Source: an uncultured Ruthenibacterium sp.
Lineage (GTDB): Bacteria > Bacillota > Clostridia > Oscillospirales > Ruminococcaceae
Direction: 5' to 3'
Assembly (NCBI GenBank): GCA_910587145.1
Contig: CAJUMH010000008.1
Coordinates: 1 to 64,000 of the forward strand
DNA length: 64,000 nucleotides
In this document: positions 44,904 through 53,894 of the stretch, in pieces
Position numbering within the stretch: position 1 is the first letter of the stretch
Layout of the letters: every line of letters begins with the position of its first letter
Made by a program: the position numbers and the translations under genes
Notes under the pieces: model-generated
The model's input: only the letters and a program-made list of their open reading frames with translations
Databases searched by the model: none
Told to the model about the DNA's origin: nothing

Positions 44904-44928
44904 GGGCCCCCTCGCGCAGAGGGGGCCC
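44904..44928 (-). terminator. Terminator of the class A PBP gene
   Basis: A perfect 10-bp stem GGGCCCCCTC/GAGGGGGCCC with a 5-nt loop is followed on the minus strand by TTTGCGATTTTG. The rest of the 325-bp gap (44778-45103) shows no gene. Confidence 0.8.
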
Positions 44929-45103
44929 GAAGATCGGAATATTCGACACTTTTCAAAGCCTTTCCATGCTTTTTCAAGCGCTCCGGCCGGTTGAGCAAAC
45001 GCCGCCTGTTTTTGCTTCCTCTGCTGCCCCGGCGGCCGGCCGTTGGCCGTGCCGGGTGCAAAGGGCCGCGTTCCCTTGCCGGCGCCGAAGGCAGCCCGGC
45101 GCG

Positions 45104-47443
45104 TTATGCCGCCGGTGCGGGATCGGCATGAGCGCTGGTGCACGGGCTGCGCGCAACGCCCACCTTGTACCAGCCGCGGCCCGTGGGGCAGCCCGCGCCG
45201 GGAGCGTCTCCCGTTTGGGTACAAAAGGCGCCGGACTCCACGGAATCCGGTTTAGCCCAAATCGCGCTCAGCGCTTCGATTTCTTCCTCGGTGAGGTCGG
45301 CCTGTACAATATCCATCAGTTCGCGGAAGGCGCGCGCGCCGGGGTGACCCAGCCTGCGCCCATAAATATAGTTGCTGTCATACTGCTTCATCGGCGCGTT
45401 GTCGTCGTAGCCGTACCATGTGGCCATCACATATTTCGGCGTCAGGCCCACAAACCAGATATCCTTATCCTCGTTTGTCGTACCCGTTTTGCCGATGGAA
45501 TCCAGCACGTTGGAATCCGGATGGATGCCGTACGCCGTGCCGCCACCGTCAAACAGCACGCCGTGCAGCAGGCGGTTCATGATAAAGGCGGTATCCTCGC
45601 CGATCGCCTGCGTGGTGATGATATCCTTTTCCAAAATCTCGTTGCCCTGGTAATCGCGCACCGAGGTATAGCTGTGCAGGCTCGTTACGCGGCCGCCGTC
45701 GCCGTACATCATATACGCGCCGGCCAGCTCGTAGGGGGACATGCCGTGTGTGAGCGCGCCCAGCACCATCGGCGCAAGATCGACATCGTGGTTTTCGTCC
45801 AGCGAGGTAATGCCCAGCGTATCGCGCGCAAATTCAAACATCGTGCGCGGCCCCACAATATTGCCCACGCGCACCGCAACGGTGTTCAGCGATTGCTTGA
45901 TGGCCTCGTATACCGTAACCAGCCCGTGCGTATAGGTGCCGCTCCAGTTGCTGGGCCAGTTCGTGCGGGTGCCGCCCTTGCCGTCTGAAATGGGGAAATA
46001 ATCATCGAGCAGCGCGGTGGAATAGTTGATGGCGTCCATATCGATGCCCAGAGGATACACCGCAACGCCCTTCATGGTGGAGCCCACCTGCCGCTGCATG
46101 CCGGTGGCGCGGTTGAGGATGCGGTCGCCTGTTTTTTGCCCAAGGCCGCCCGCAAGCGCGACCAGCTCGCCCTTATAATTGATGACGATGCCTGCCGCAT
46201 TCGTGGAAATGGTTTTCGGCTCGGTGCCCTCCGGGGCGTTCTCGGGCACCCAATCCTCGATGGTAAAGGGCTCCCAATATTCTCCATCGGCCCAAATGCG
46301 CTCGATCTCGCTTTGCACCTTAGGGTCTACCGTGGCATAAATGCGCAAACCGCCGTTGTACAGGTATGCGTTGGCGGCAGCCCGGTCCCAGTTTTCGCGG
46401 TTCAGCGGATTTTCCTCCAAAAGATCCTGCGTAACCTCCTCGATCACATAATCCGTAAACCACGAATAGTTTGTCTGTACGGCGGCTTCCTCCGAGCGCA
46501 CGCGCTCCACCAGCCGCAGCGGCGTGGCATATGCTTCTTCGGCCTCGCTCTCGGTGATATAGCCCTGCTGCAGCATAAAATAAATGATGTTGTCGCGGCG
46601 CTGTAAATGATCCTCCGGGTTTGTATAAGGGTTAAAGCGTCCGGGGCTTTTGGTAATGGCCGCGATGCTGGCCGCCTCGGCAATCGATACCTCCATCGCC
46701 GATTTGCCGAAATACTGGTTTGCGGCGGCCTCTACGCCCGCAATGTTGCCCGTAAGGCCGATCGTGTTCAGATAAGCCTCTAAGATCTCTTCCTTGCTGA
46801 AGCGGTTATCCATTGCGATGGCACGGAAGATCTCCTTCAGCTTGCGGGTGTACCCCTCCATGCCGGAGGATTGGTCTTCGCCCGTAATATTTTTGATGAG
46901 CTGCTGCTCAATGGTAGAGGCGCCCAGCTGGCCGCTCTGCCCCGGCAGGTACGAGCCGGTGAGCTTATGGAACACCTCGTTCAGCGCCGCCAGCACAGTA
47001 CGCTTTAGGCTGAAGCCGATGTGCGTATAAAAGTTTTCGTCCTCCACCGCAATAAACGCGTGCTGCAAATGAGGCGAGATCTCGTTCAGCGAACGCCAGA
47101 TGCGGTTTTCCTCCGGGCTCTGCAGGCGCTGGTATTCCACCCATTCCTGCTGGCCGTACTCGTTGATCTGCGGCGCGTAGATAATCGTGGTAAACGCCAG
47201 CTCCAGCTGTGTCAGATCCAGCACCTCGCTGTCGCCCTGCGTCTCGCGCACGATGTACATGCTGAGCGCCACCGCCGCAACCGAGCCCGCTATAATGCAA
47301 AGGCACAGGCAGCACGCGATAAAGCGAAATAAAATGCCCAGCGCCCCCAGTACGGTGACGCCCTCCCTCGGCTGCTTCCTTTTGCGCGGCGCGCTGCCTG
47401 GCTGGCGGTTTGCGCGGGCGCTGCTGTTTTTGTTTTCGATGAT
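45104..47443 (-). CDS. Class A penicillin-binding protein (glycosyltransferase and transpeptidase)
   Basis: The protein polymerises and cross-links peptidoglycan. The GT51 domain shows AVEDENFYTH, ASTIEQQLIKNI and KEIFRAIAMDNRFSKEEILEAYLN; the transpeptidase shows GSTMK (nucleophile Ser), SLN and GKTGTT. A Cys-containing tail ends the protein. The first normal start codon in frame, GTG47272, would cut off the membrane anchor, because VLGALGILFRFIACC and the following CLCLCIIAGSVAAVAL are encoded in frame upstream. That frame has no ATG, GTG or TTG between its upstream stop and 47272, but ATC-ATC at 47443-47438 lies 6 nt after a perfect GGGAGG. I therefore place the start at ATC47443, giving 779 residues. 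A base error turning ATG into ATC is the simplest alternative. Confidence 0.85.
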   Translation of the reverse strand: MIENKNSSARANRQPGSAPRKRKQPREGVTVLGALGILFRFIACCLCLCIIAGSVAAVALSMYIVRETQGDSEVLDLTQLELAFTTIIYAPQINEYGQQEWVEYQRLQSPEENRIWRSLNEISPHLQHAFIAVEDENFYTHIGFSLKRTVLAALNEVFHKLTGSYLPGQSGQLGASTIEQQLIKNITGEDQSSGMEGYTRKLKEIFRAIAMDNRFSKEEILEAYLNTIGLTGNIAGVEAAANQYFGKSAMEVSIAEAASIAAITKSPGRFNPYTNPEDHLQRRDNIIYFMLQQGYITESEAEEAYATPLRLVERVRSEEAAVQTNYSWFTDYVIEEVTQDLLEENPLNRENWDRAAANAYLYNGGLRIYATVDPKVQSEIERIWADGEYWEPFTIEDWVPENAPEGTEPKTISTNAAGIVINYKGELVALAGGLGQKTGDRILNRATGMQRQVGSTMKGVAVYPLGIDMDAINYSTALLDDYFPISDGKGGTRTNWPSNWSGTYTHGLVTVYEAIKQSLNTVAVRVGNIVGPRTMFEFARDTLGITSLDENHDVDLAPMVLGALTHGMSPYELAGAYMMYGDGGRVTSLHSYTSVRDYQGNEILEKDIITTQAIGEDTAFIMNRLLHGVLFDGGGTAYGIHPDSNVLDSIGKTGTTNEDKDIWFVGLTPKYVMATWYGYDDNAPMKQYDSNYIYGRRLGHPGARAFRELMDIVQADLTEEEIEALSAIWAKPDSVESGAFCTQTGDAPGAGCPTGRGWYKVGVARSPCTSAHADPAPAA

Positions 47444-47648
47444 CTTTCGCCTCCCAAAAGATGGATCTCTTAGTTTTTATAGCTTTTGCGGCGTCTGCGC
47501 CGCCGTGATTTTAAGGCGCGCCGCCGTGGTTGTGCTTTATACCGCTCTGTTAGTATACCACATTTCCGGCCGCGCAATATCCGCGCCGCAAAGAATAATC
47601 AAAGCGATTTTGTCCATACTGCCTTTCAGAACACAAAGAGGTGATGAT

Positions 47649-47951
47649 ATGCGCGCAAAACAAATTGCTGTATTGGCCGCCGTGCCGCTGGCGATCTTTA
47701 CGGTGACCGTGGGCCTGTTCCTGCTGCTGGCGCAGCCGGGCAGCGCCGAGGCCGCCGAGCCGCCCGCCTATCTGCTGGGCGCGCAGGGCGGAAAGGTGGT
47801 GCTGTTCAAATCCGGCGAGGATACGCCCGTGGCGCGATATGAGATTTATCTGAGCCTGCTGCCCGAAGCGGACGCCGACGCGCTGCGAAGAGGCATCCCC
47901 GTTGCCACGCGGGAGGAATTGAACCGATATTTAGAGGATTTCGGCGCATAA
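47649..47951 (+). CDS. Small membrane-anchored protein with BofC-like C-terminal domain
   Basis: The 100-residue protein has one N-terminal membrane helix or signal (VLAAVPLAIFTVTVGLFLLLA) and a domain YLLGAQGGKVVLFKSGEDTPVARYEIYLSLLP... EELNRYLEDFG. That pattern matches the BofC C-terminal domain seen in many small Clostridia proteins, where it is linked to sporulation control. The start follows AAAGAGGTGATGAT. It is monocistronic. The domain call is from memory of the family pattern and is moderate. Confidence 0.65.
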   Translation: MRAKQIAVLAAVPLAIFTVTVGLFLLLAQPGSAEAAEPPAYLLGAQGGKVVLFKSGEDTPVARYEIYLSLLPEADADALRRGIPVATREELNRYLEDFGA

Positions 47952-47965
47952 GAACGCGCCGTGCG

Positions 47966-48331
47966 TCATTTGTGCGCGGGCACGATCTCCAGCCAGTAGC
48001 CGTCCGGGTCGGAGATAAAGTAGATGCCCATCGCCTCGTTTTCAAAGCAGATGCAGCCCATCTCTTTGTGCATGGCGTGCGCCGCCTCGAAATCGTCCAC
48101 CGCAAAGGCGAGGTGGATCTCGTTTTCGCCCAGATCATAGGGCTGCGGGTGATCGGCAAGGCACGTCAGCTCCAGCTGATGCGGCGTAACGCCGTCGCCC
48201 AGATAGACGAGCGTGAAGTGCTCTGCCGTGCGGCGGCGCACCTCCCGCAGGCCGAGGGCCTTTTCGTAAAATGCGAGACTGGCGGAAAGATCCGCCACGT
48301 TCAAATTGTTGTGTGCAAATGTAAACTGCAT
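47966..48331 (-). CDS. VOC-family protein (glyoxalase-like)
   Basis: The 121-residue protein has the vicinal-oxygen-chelate fold: FTFAHNNLNVADLSASLAFYEKALGL at the start (metal His7 region), ELTCLADH, EIHLAFAVDDF and YFISDPDGYWLEIVP with the final metal Glu. It resembles lactoylglutathione lyase, which detoxifies methylglyoxal, but many VOC proteins have other roles. ATG48331 follows GAGAGGGATGCGGTT. Confidence 0.85.
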   Translation of the reverse strand: MQFTFAHNNLNVADLSASLAFYEKALGLREVRRRTAEHFTLVYLGDGVTPHQLELTCLADHPQPYDLGENEIHLAFAVDDFEAAHAMHKEMGCICFENEAMGIYFISDPDGYWLEIVPAHK

Positions 48332-48545
48332 AACCGCATCCCTCTCTACGTAATAAACGAGCCGAACAGACAAAATATTTCATTGCGCCGCGCAATTCAG
48401 GGCGCAATCGGCCCATTCCGGCATTTTCTGCTATTTTACCATTCTCGCGGCAGCTTTTCAAGGCGGTAAATGCAAAAATCGTTCTTTTAAAAGCCCCGAT
48501 CCCTCTTTTTTCGCTTATTTCAGCCCTTTTCTGCCGGAAAAGGGT

Positions 48546-48574
48546 TTGTTTTTTTGCGCGGCATCCGCTATAAT
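48546..48574 (+). promoter_or_regulatory. Promoter of the FkbH cassette
   Basis: TTGTTT (48546-48551), a 17-nt spacer and TATAAT (48569-48574) stand 74 nt before the TTG start of the FkbH gene. The gap 48332-48545 to the divergent VOC gene contains no other feature I can name. Confidence 0.6.
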
Positions 48575-48647
48575 AAGAGCAAGAAAGGTTTTGGCTTTGC
48601 CCGGCGCTGTCTGCCGGGCGGCCATACGGTGATCAGGAGGTTGCATT

Positions 48648-50429
48648 TTGCGCTGTTTGGAATATCCGTTCGATTCCGCCATGATCCTGCAAAAAAAGCG
48701 CGCGCTGCGGCGCGCGCTGCTGGAGCAGCAGGGCCTTGTTCCCAAAAAGGTTGCGATCCTCAGCGGCTCCACCGTGGGAGAGATCAAAAATATTCTGGAG
48801 CTGTTTTTGCTGAACGCGGGCATTCATCCCACCTTTTATGTGGGCGAATATGCGCGCTTTTATGAGGATGGCATGTTCGACCCCTCCGGCGCGCTGGCCG
48901 CATTCGGGCCGGATGTAATCTATGTGCATACCTCGGTGCACAATCTGGGCAATCTGCCGGCGCAGACAGACACCCCAGAGCAGGCCGGGCAGAAGCTGCG
49001 CGACGAAACAGCGCGCTGGGTGCAGCTGTGGCGCGCCCTGCAGCGATTTGGCTGCCCCATCCTCCAGAACAATTTTGAACTGCCGGACGTGCGCGTGATG
49101 GGCAATCTTGACGCCGTAGATGTGCGCGGGCGTGTGCGCTTTGTAAGCCGGATGAATGATACGGCGGCCCTTTGGGCCGAAAAGACGCCGAATTTTTACC
49201 TGCACGATCTGTGCTGGCTCTCGGCCTGCGAGGGCGTAAGCCGCTGGTGCTCGCCCGCCGCGTGGTGCGCCTATCAGTACGCGCTGGACGTGCCGTATAT
49301 CCCGGTTTTGTGCCACAGCCTCGCAAACATGATCAAAAGCATTTTCGGCAAAAATAAAAAAGGCGTTGTGCTCGATCTGGACAACACGCTCTGGGGCGGC
49401 GTGATCGGCGACGACGGCGCGGAGGGCGTGGCGCTTGGCGAGGAATCTCCCGCCGGGCGTGCATTCACGGCGTTTCAGCGCTATTTGAAAGAGCTGTCCG
49501 GCAGGGGCGTTTTGCTGAACGTTTCGAGCAAAAACGAGGAGGCCGCCGCGCGCGCAGGCTTTGCGCGGGCGGACAGCGTGCTGAAAACCGACGATTTTCT
49601 CTGCTTCAACGCCAACTGGGATCCCAAGCCCCGCAACGTGGAAGCCATTGCAAAAGCCATCAACATTCTGCCGGAAAGCCTTGTTTTTTTGGATGATAAT
49701 CCCGTGGAGCGCGATCTGATGCGCCAGACCCTGCCCGGCGTGGCCGTGCCGGAATTGACGGCGCCCGAGGAATATGTGCGCATTCTCGACCGGGGCGGCT
49801 GGTTCGAGCCGACGTCCGTTTCCGACGACGACCGCCGCCGCGGCGAAATGTACCGGCAAAACGCACAGCGCGCCGCCGAGGTGCAGTCGTTTGAAAATTA
49901 CGACGATTATCTGCGCAGCCTTGCGATGCGCGGTGAATTCGGCGCGTTTGACGCGGCGCACTTAGAGCGCATCACACAGCTGATCAATAAGACAAACCAG
50001 TTCAACATGACAACGCGCCGCTACACCGCCGCCGAGATCGAGGCGCTGTGCGCCGACCCCGCGTGCCTGACGCTGTACGGCCGGCTGGCGGATAAATTCG
50101 GCGACAACGGCATCGTAACGGCCTTAATCGGGCGCCAGAACGGCGACGCGCTGGAGATCGAGCTGTGGATCATGAGCTGCCGCGTGTTCAAGCGCAATTT
50201 AGAGCACACCCTGTTCGATCAGCTTGTCGCGGCCTGCAAGGCGCGCGGCGTAAAAACGATCTTGGGGCGCTTTTTGCCCACGGCCAAAAATCTGCCGGCC
50301 AAGGATTTTTATCCTTCCATCGGCTTTGCGCGCATCCGCGAGAGCGAAGCCGAAGCCCTGTATCGCTTCGACATCCCCGAGCAGTACGAGCCGCTGAATC
50401 ATGTGATGGAGGTCGCCGCCCTGCCGTAA
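48648..50429 (+). CDS. FkbH-like HAD-IIIC phosphatase/acyltransferase
   Basis: The 593-residue protein has the three-part FkbH layout: an N-terminal SGNH-like region (about 30-225, VAILSGSTVGEIKN), a HAD-IIIC domain (about 238-370) with DLDNTLWGG and VFLDDNPVERD, and a C-terminal GNAT-like domain (about 430-593). Known FkbH proteins dephosphorylate 1,3-bisphosphoglycerate and load the glyceryl group onto an acyl carrier protein for polyketide or sugar-acylation pathways. The start is TTG48648 after CAGGAGG at 7 nt. It opens a four-gene cassette, but no carrier protein gene is present, so its acceptor is unclear. Confidence 0.88.
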   Translation: MRCLEYPFDSAMILQKKRALRRALLEQQGLVPKKVAILSGSTVGEIKNILELFLLNAGIHPTFYVGEYARFYEDGMFDPSGALAAFGPDVIYVHTSVHNLGNLPAQTDTPEQAGQKLRDETARWVQLWRALQRFGCPILQNNFELPDVRVMGNLDAVDVRGRVRFVSRMNDTAALWAEKTPNFYLHDLCWLSACEGVSRWCSPAAWCAYQYALDVPYIPVLCHSLANMIKSIFGKNKKGVVLDLDNTLWGGVIGDDGAEGVALGEESPAGRAFTAFQRYLKELSGRGVLLNVSSKNEEAAARAGFARADSVLKTDDFLCFNANWDPKPRNVEAIAKAINILPESLVFLDDNPVERDLMRQTLPGVAVPELTAPEEYVRILDRGGWFEPTSVSDDDRRRGEMYRQNAQRAAEVQSFENYDDYLRSLAMRGEFGAFDAAHLERITQLINKTNQFNMTTRRYTAAEIEALCADPACLTLYGRLADKFGDNGIVTALIGRQNGDALEIELWIMSCRVFKRNLEHTLFDQLVAACKARGVKTILGRFLPTAKNLPAKDFYPSIGFARIRESEAEALYRFDIPEQYEPLNHVMEVAALP

Positions 50430-50543
50430 ATGGCGCGGCGCGCACATGTCCCCCGCGCCGGCGAATGTGCTCGCGAGACTTGCCCCGTCCATATCGGCGG
50501 GCGCGGCGCGCCAATTCCGAAGCGAACCGAAAGGAGATTTTGC

Positions 50544-50960
50544 ATGAACAGCTATACGTTCAAGGAGCTGTCCCTTGGCATGAAGCAAGCCTTTACCGCA
50601 AACATTACGGAAGAAAAAATGGAGCTTTTTTACAGGCTTTCGGGCGATTGCAGCCCCATTCACATGGATGCGGCCTACGCGCAGCAGCGCGGTTATCCGG
50701 GGCGCGTTGTATACGGCATGCTGGGCGCAAGCCTGTTTTCCACTCTGGCGGGCGTGTATCTGCCGGGCGAGCACTGCCTGCTGCACGGCGTGGAGTGCAA
50801 ATTTGCCAAGCCCGTTTTCCTTGGCGATACGCTCACCGTCACCGGCGAAATCGTCGAAACGAACGATACGTTCTGCACCGTCAAGATCAAAGCGTCCATC
50901 ACAAACCAGAACGGCGAAACCGTAACGCGCGGCGTAATCCGCGCGGGCGTGGCGCGCTGA
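50544..50960 (+). CDS. MaoC-like (R)-hydratase/dehydratase
   Basis: The 138-residue hot-dog protein has the hydratase motif GDCSPIHMD with Asp35 and His40, then PGRVVYGML. MaoC-like enzymes hydrate enoyl thioesters or dehydrate 3-hydroxyacyl thioesters on CoA or a carrier protein. The start follows AAAGGAGATTTTGC. It lies 114 nt after the FkbH gene and 140 nt before a FabG-like reductase, which together suggest a short acyl-modification route. Confidence 0.88.
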   Translation: MNSYTFKELSLGMKQAFTANITEEKMELFYRLSGDCSPIHMDAAYAQQRGYPGRVVYGMLGASLFSTLAGVYLPGEHCLLHGVECKFAKPVFLGDTLTVTGEIVETNDTFCTVKIKASITNQNGETVTRGVIRAGVAR

Positions 50961-51100
50961 GGCCACCGGCGCAGCCCGCAAAAGCTTTTCGGGCATATTC
51001 AGGCGGCCTTTTTGGGGCGGAACCTGCTTTCGCCCCGCCGCAGCCAAGGCGGCGCAGAGCCGCTCGGGGCCGGAGGTTTCCGGCCGGAAGGGAGAAAAAC

Positions 51101-51832
51101 ATGGCAGTATATTTGATCACAGGCGCGTCCAGCGATGTGGGCGCTGCACTCATCGAGCGGGTGTACCGGGAGGGCGATACCGTAATCGCGCAGGGCGCGG
51201 GCGATCTTGCCTGCCTTGCCCCGCTTTGCAGCCGCTGGCCCGGCGCGATCTGCGCCTACGACGTCGATCTCACCGACGCGGAGGCGCTGGACGCCTTTGC
51301 GCAGGAGGTTGCGGAGCGCTACCCCACGCCCACGCATCTTGTTCATCTTCCGGCGCTGCGCGTGATTAACACGCGGTTTAAAAAATTCGACGAGGAGCGC
51401 TTCGAGCGGGATCTGAGCGTTCAGGTGCGCAGCGCCGTGCGGCTATGCAGGCAGTTTTTGCCCGAGATGGCAAAGGCCAAACAGGGACGGGTACTGTTTA
51501 TGCTTACAAGCTATCTGCTGGGCGCGCCGCCCAAAAACACGGCGGCCTATATTATGGTAAAAAGCGCCCTGCACGGGCTGGCAAAAAGCCTTGCCGCCGA
51601 TTACGCGCCGTTCGGCATCACCGTAAACTGTGTGATGCCCAGCATGATGGAGACAAAGTTTTTGGCGGATACCAGCAATCTGATCGTACAGGCCAACGCC
51701 GAGGCAAACCCCATGAAGCGCAATGCGCGCGTGGAGGATGTGGTTCCCGCCATGGCGTTTCTGCTCTCGGAGGAAGCGCGATTCATCACCGGCGTTACGC
51801 TGCCCGTTACGGGAGGGAGCGCGTTTTTATGA
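51101..51832 (+). CDS. SDR-family oxidoreductase (FabG-like)
   Basis: The 243-residue protein has the nucleotide-binding motif TGASSDVG at 7-14 (the usual GIG replaced by DVG), a catalytic Ser in LTSYLLG and YIMVK (Tyr and Lys). It ends with a normal SDR C-terminus (ITGVTLPVTGG). It would reduce a ketone or oxidise an alcohol, perhaps a 3-oxoacyl group in this setting. ATG51101 follows GAAGGGAGAAAAAC; the frame is open for a long way upstream over unrelated sequence. Its stop overlaps the next start (ATGA). Confidence 0.88.
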   Translation: MAVYLITGASSDVGAALIERVYREGDTVIAQGAGDLACLAPLCSRWPGAICAYDVDLTDAEALDAFAQEVAERYPTPTHLVHLPALRVINTRFKKFDEERFERDLSVQVRSAVRLCRQFLPEMAKAKQGRVLFMLTSYLLGAPPKNTAAYIMVKSALHGLAKSLAADYAPFGITVNCVMPSMMETKFLADTSNLIVQANAEANPMKRNARVEDVVPAMAFLLSEEARFITGVTLPVTGGSAFL

Positions 51833-52845
51833 GCGCGCGGGAGCGCGGCGCGCTGACGCTGCGGCTGGCCCGCCCGGACGAGGCGCAGCGCGTGATTGCC
51901 TTTCTGGACGAGCACTGGGGCGAAAAGCACCCGCTGGTGCACATTCCGGAGCTGTTTGAATTCTATTACTGGCCGTTTGGGCCGGATGGGCCGCTACAGT
52001 TCGCCGTTGCCGAGCAGGACGGCAGGCTGGCCGCCGTGGCCGGCTATATCCGAGCCAACCGGCTGGATCCGCCGGACATCTGGATCTCGATTTTAAGCGC
52101 CGCAAAATATGCCACGGGCAGCGGGCTGGAGCTGCTGGCCGCCATGCGCTGCCTTACCCATGCCCGGCAGGTGGCCTGCAACAACATCCGCCCCAAGGTG
52201 ATGCCGCTCTACGCGTTCGCAGGCTTTACCACCGGGCGCGTGGCGCACTATTACCGTCTTGCCGACCGGGCAGTTTACCGCATCGCGCGGGTCGCAGACA
52301 AAAATATCCCGCCCGCGGCAGGCAGTGCCGTTTTGCGGCGCTTGCCCGCCGAAACCGATCTGCTCTCCTGCGGCTATACGCCAAACGAAGCCCATCGGCC
52401 CTATAAAGATTTATGGTATCTTGCGCGGCGGTATTACCGCTATCCCTTCCAAAAGTATGATGTGTGGGGCATTGTGGAAAACGGTGCGGTGGGGGCGCTG
52501 CTGGTAACGCGATGTATTCCGGTGAACGAAACCGCCGTGCTGCGCGTGGTGGATTATACCGGAGCGCCCGCGGCATTTGCCGCGCTGGGCACGGCCATTG
52601 GCCGGCTGATGGCGGAATGCGGCGCGGAATATGCCGATTGCTACTGCGCGGGCATGCCAAAAGCGGCCATGGCGGCGGCAGGCTTCTGCGCGCGAAGCGA
52701 GGCAGACGCGAACATTATCCCCAATTACCTTACACCGCCCCTCTATGAAAATACGGAATATTACTATTTTACATGGGATCCGGAAAATTTTACCCTGTTC
52801 AAGGCGGACGGCGACCAGGACAGGCCCAACCTTTCGGTGGAATAA
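51829..52845 (+). CDS. GNAT-like acyltransferase, substrate unknown
   Basis: The 338-residue protein starts MSARERGALTLRLARPDEAQRVIAFLDEHWG-like, the entry pattern of GNAT acyltransferases, and its second half (EYADCYCAGMPKAAMAAAGF) looks like a second GNAT-type unit. Such double-GNAT proteins occur in surface-glycan gene clusters next to HAD-IIIC genes. The ATG overlaps the SDR stop by 4 nt, so it is translationally coupled and closes the cassette. The acyl donor and acceptor cannot be read from sequence. Confidence 0.7.
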   Translation: MSARERGALTLRLARPDEAQRVIAFLDEHWGEKHPLVHIPELFEFYYWPFGPDGPLQFAVAEQDGRLAAVAGYIRANRLDPPDIWISILSAAKYATGSGLELLAAMRCLTHARQVACNNIRPKVMPLYAFAGFTTGRVAHYYRLADRAVYRIARVADKNIPPAAGSAVLRRLPAETDLLSCGYTPNEAHRPYKDLWYLARRYYRYPFQKYDVWGIVENGAVGALLVTRCIPVNETAVLRVVDYTGAPAAFAALGTAIGRLMAECGAEYADCYCAGMPKAAMAAAGFCARSEADANIIPNYLTPPLYENTEYYYFTWDPENFTLFKADGDQDRPNLSVE

Positions 52846-52928
52846 TTTTTTTGCTCTGCACGGCAAATCTATAAAAATAGTTCACATTCATCGATAATTT
52901 GTGTATGTTCCAAAGCCCGGGAATATGG

Positions 52929-52934
52929 TATACT
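52929..52934 (+). promoter_or_regulatory. Extended -10 element before kduI
   Basis: TGGTATACT carries a consensus-like -10 (TATACT) with a TG extension, 67 nt before the kduI start. No convincing -35 is visible at the right distance. Confidence 0.4.
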
Positions 52935-53000
52935 GTTATTTGGATACAAACGGCCGCGTATGAGGGGCGGCCGCATCACGGAAAGGAGACGCCAAAGCAT

Positions 53001-53843
53001 ATGGACATTCGCTATTCCTGCAATCAGCGCGATTTTAAGCGCTACACCACCGAAGAAACACGCAAAGAGTTTTTGATCGAAAACCTGTACGTACCCAACG
53101 AGGTGGTGGCCGTATACAGCCACGTAGACCGCATGGTAACGCTGGGCTGCATGCCCACCACCGAGACGGTTTCCATTGATAAGGGCATCGACATCTGGCA
53201 CAATTTTGGTACGCAGTATTTTTTAGAGCGCCGCGAGATCGGCATTTTCAACATCGGCGGCGCGGGCAGCATTTTGGCCGACGGCGTCCGGTATGAGCTG
53301 GGCTACAAGGACTGTCTGTACATTACGCAGGGCACCAGGGAAGTGCTGTTCGCCTCCGACGACGCGGCGGCGCCTGCGAAATTTTATATGGTATCCGCGC
53401 CCGCGCACCGCGCGTATGAAACAAAGCTGATCAAGATCGCGGACGCGGCCAAAAAGCCGCTGGGCGCGATGGAAACGAGCAACAAGCGCGTGATCAACCA
53501 GTTTATCCACCCGGACGTGCTGCCCACCTGCCAGCTTTCGATGGGTATGACCGTGCTGGAGCCGGGCAGCGTATGGAATACCATGCCCGCCCACACGCAC
53601 GAGCGCCGCATGGAAGTATATATGTACTTTGAAGTGCCCGAAAACAACGTTGTGTTCCACATGATGGGCGAGGGCAGCGAAACGCGCCACATCGTAATGC
53701 AGAACGAGCAGGCCGTCATCAGCCCCAGCTGGAGCATCCACGCGGGCGCGGGTACCAGCAGCTATACATTCATCTGGGCGATGGGCGGCGAAAATCAGGC
53801 GTTCGATGATATGGACGTGATCCCCACCACCCGGCTGCGGTAA
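53001..53843 (+). CDS. kduI: 5-dehydro-4-deoxy-D-glucuronate isomerase
   Basis: The 280-residue cupin isomerase converts the unsaturated uronate released from pectin or glycosaminoglycans (as its linear keto form) to 2,5-diketo-3-deoxygluconate. The zinc site is MPAHTHERRMEVYMYFE near 194-210, with further His in WSIHAGAGTS. The length fits the family. The start follows AAAGGAGACGCC. It is followed 51 nt later by the matching reductase kduD. Confidence 0.95.
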   Translation: MDIRYSCNQRDFKRYTTEETRKEFLIENLYVPNEVVAVYSHVDRMVTLGCMPTTETVSIDKGIDIWHNFGTQYFLERREIGIFNIGGAGSILADGVRYELGYKDCLYITQGTREVLFASDDAAAPAKFYMVSAPAHRAYETKLIKIADAAKKPLGAMETSNKRVINQFIHPDVLPTCQLSMGMTVLEPGSVWNTMPAHTHERRMEVYMYFEVPENNVVFHMMGEGSETRHIVMQNEQAVISPSWSIHAGAGTSSYTFIWAMGGENQAFDDMDVIPTTRLR

Positions 53844-53894
53844 AACAGTATTCCGGATCCCTTCGATCCGACGAAAAAAGGAGCGGTATCTATC

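Noticed and set aside
50165..51832. A 555-codon protein ending in the SDR domain
   Set aside because: The upstream 310 codons overlap the FkbH and MaoC genes in another frame. The SDR has its own ribosome binding site and ATG at 51101.
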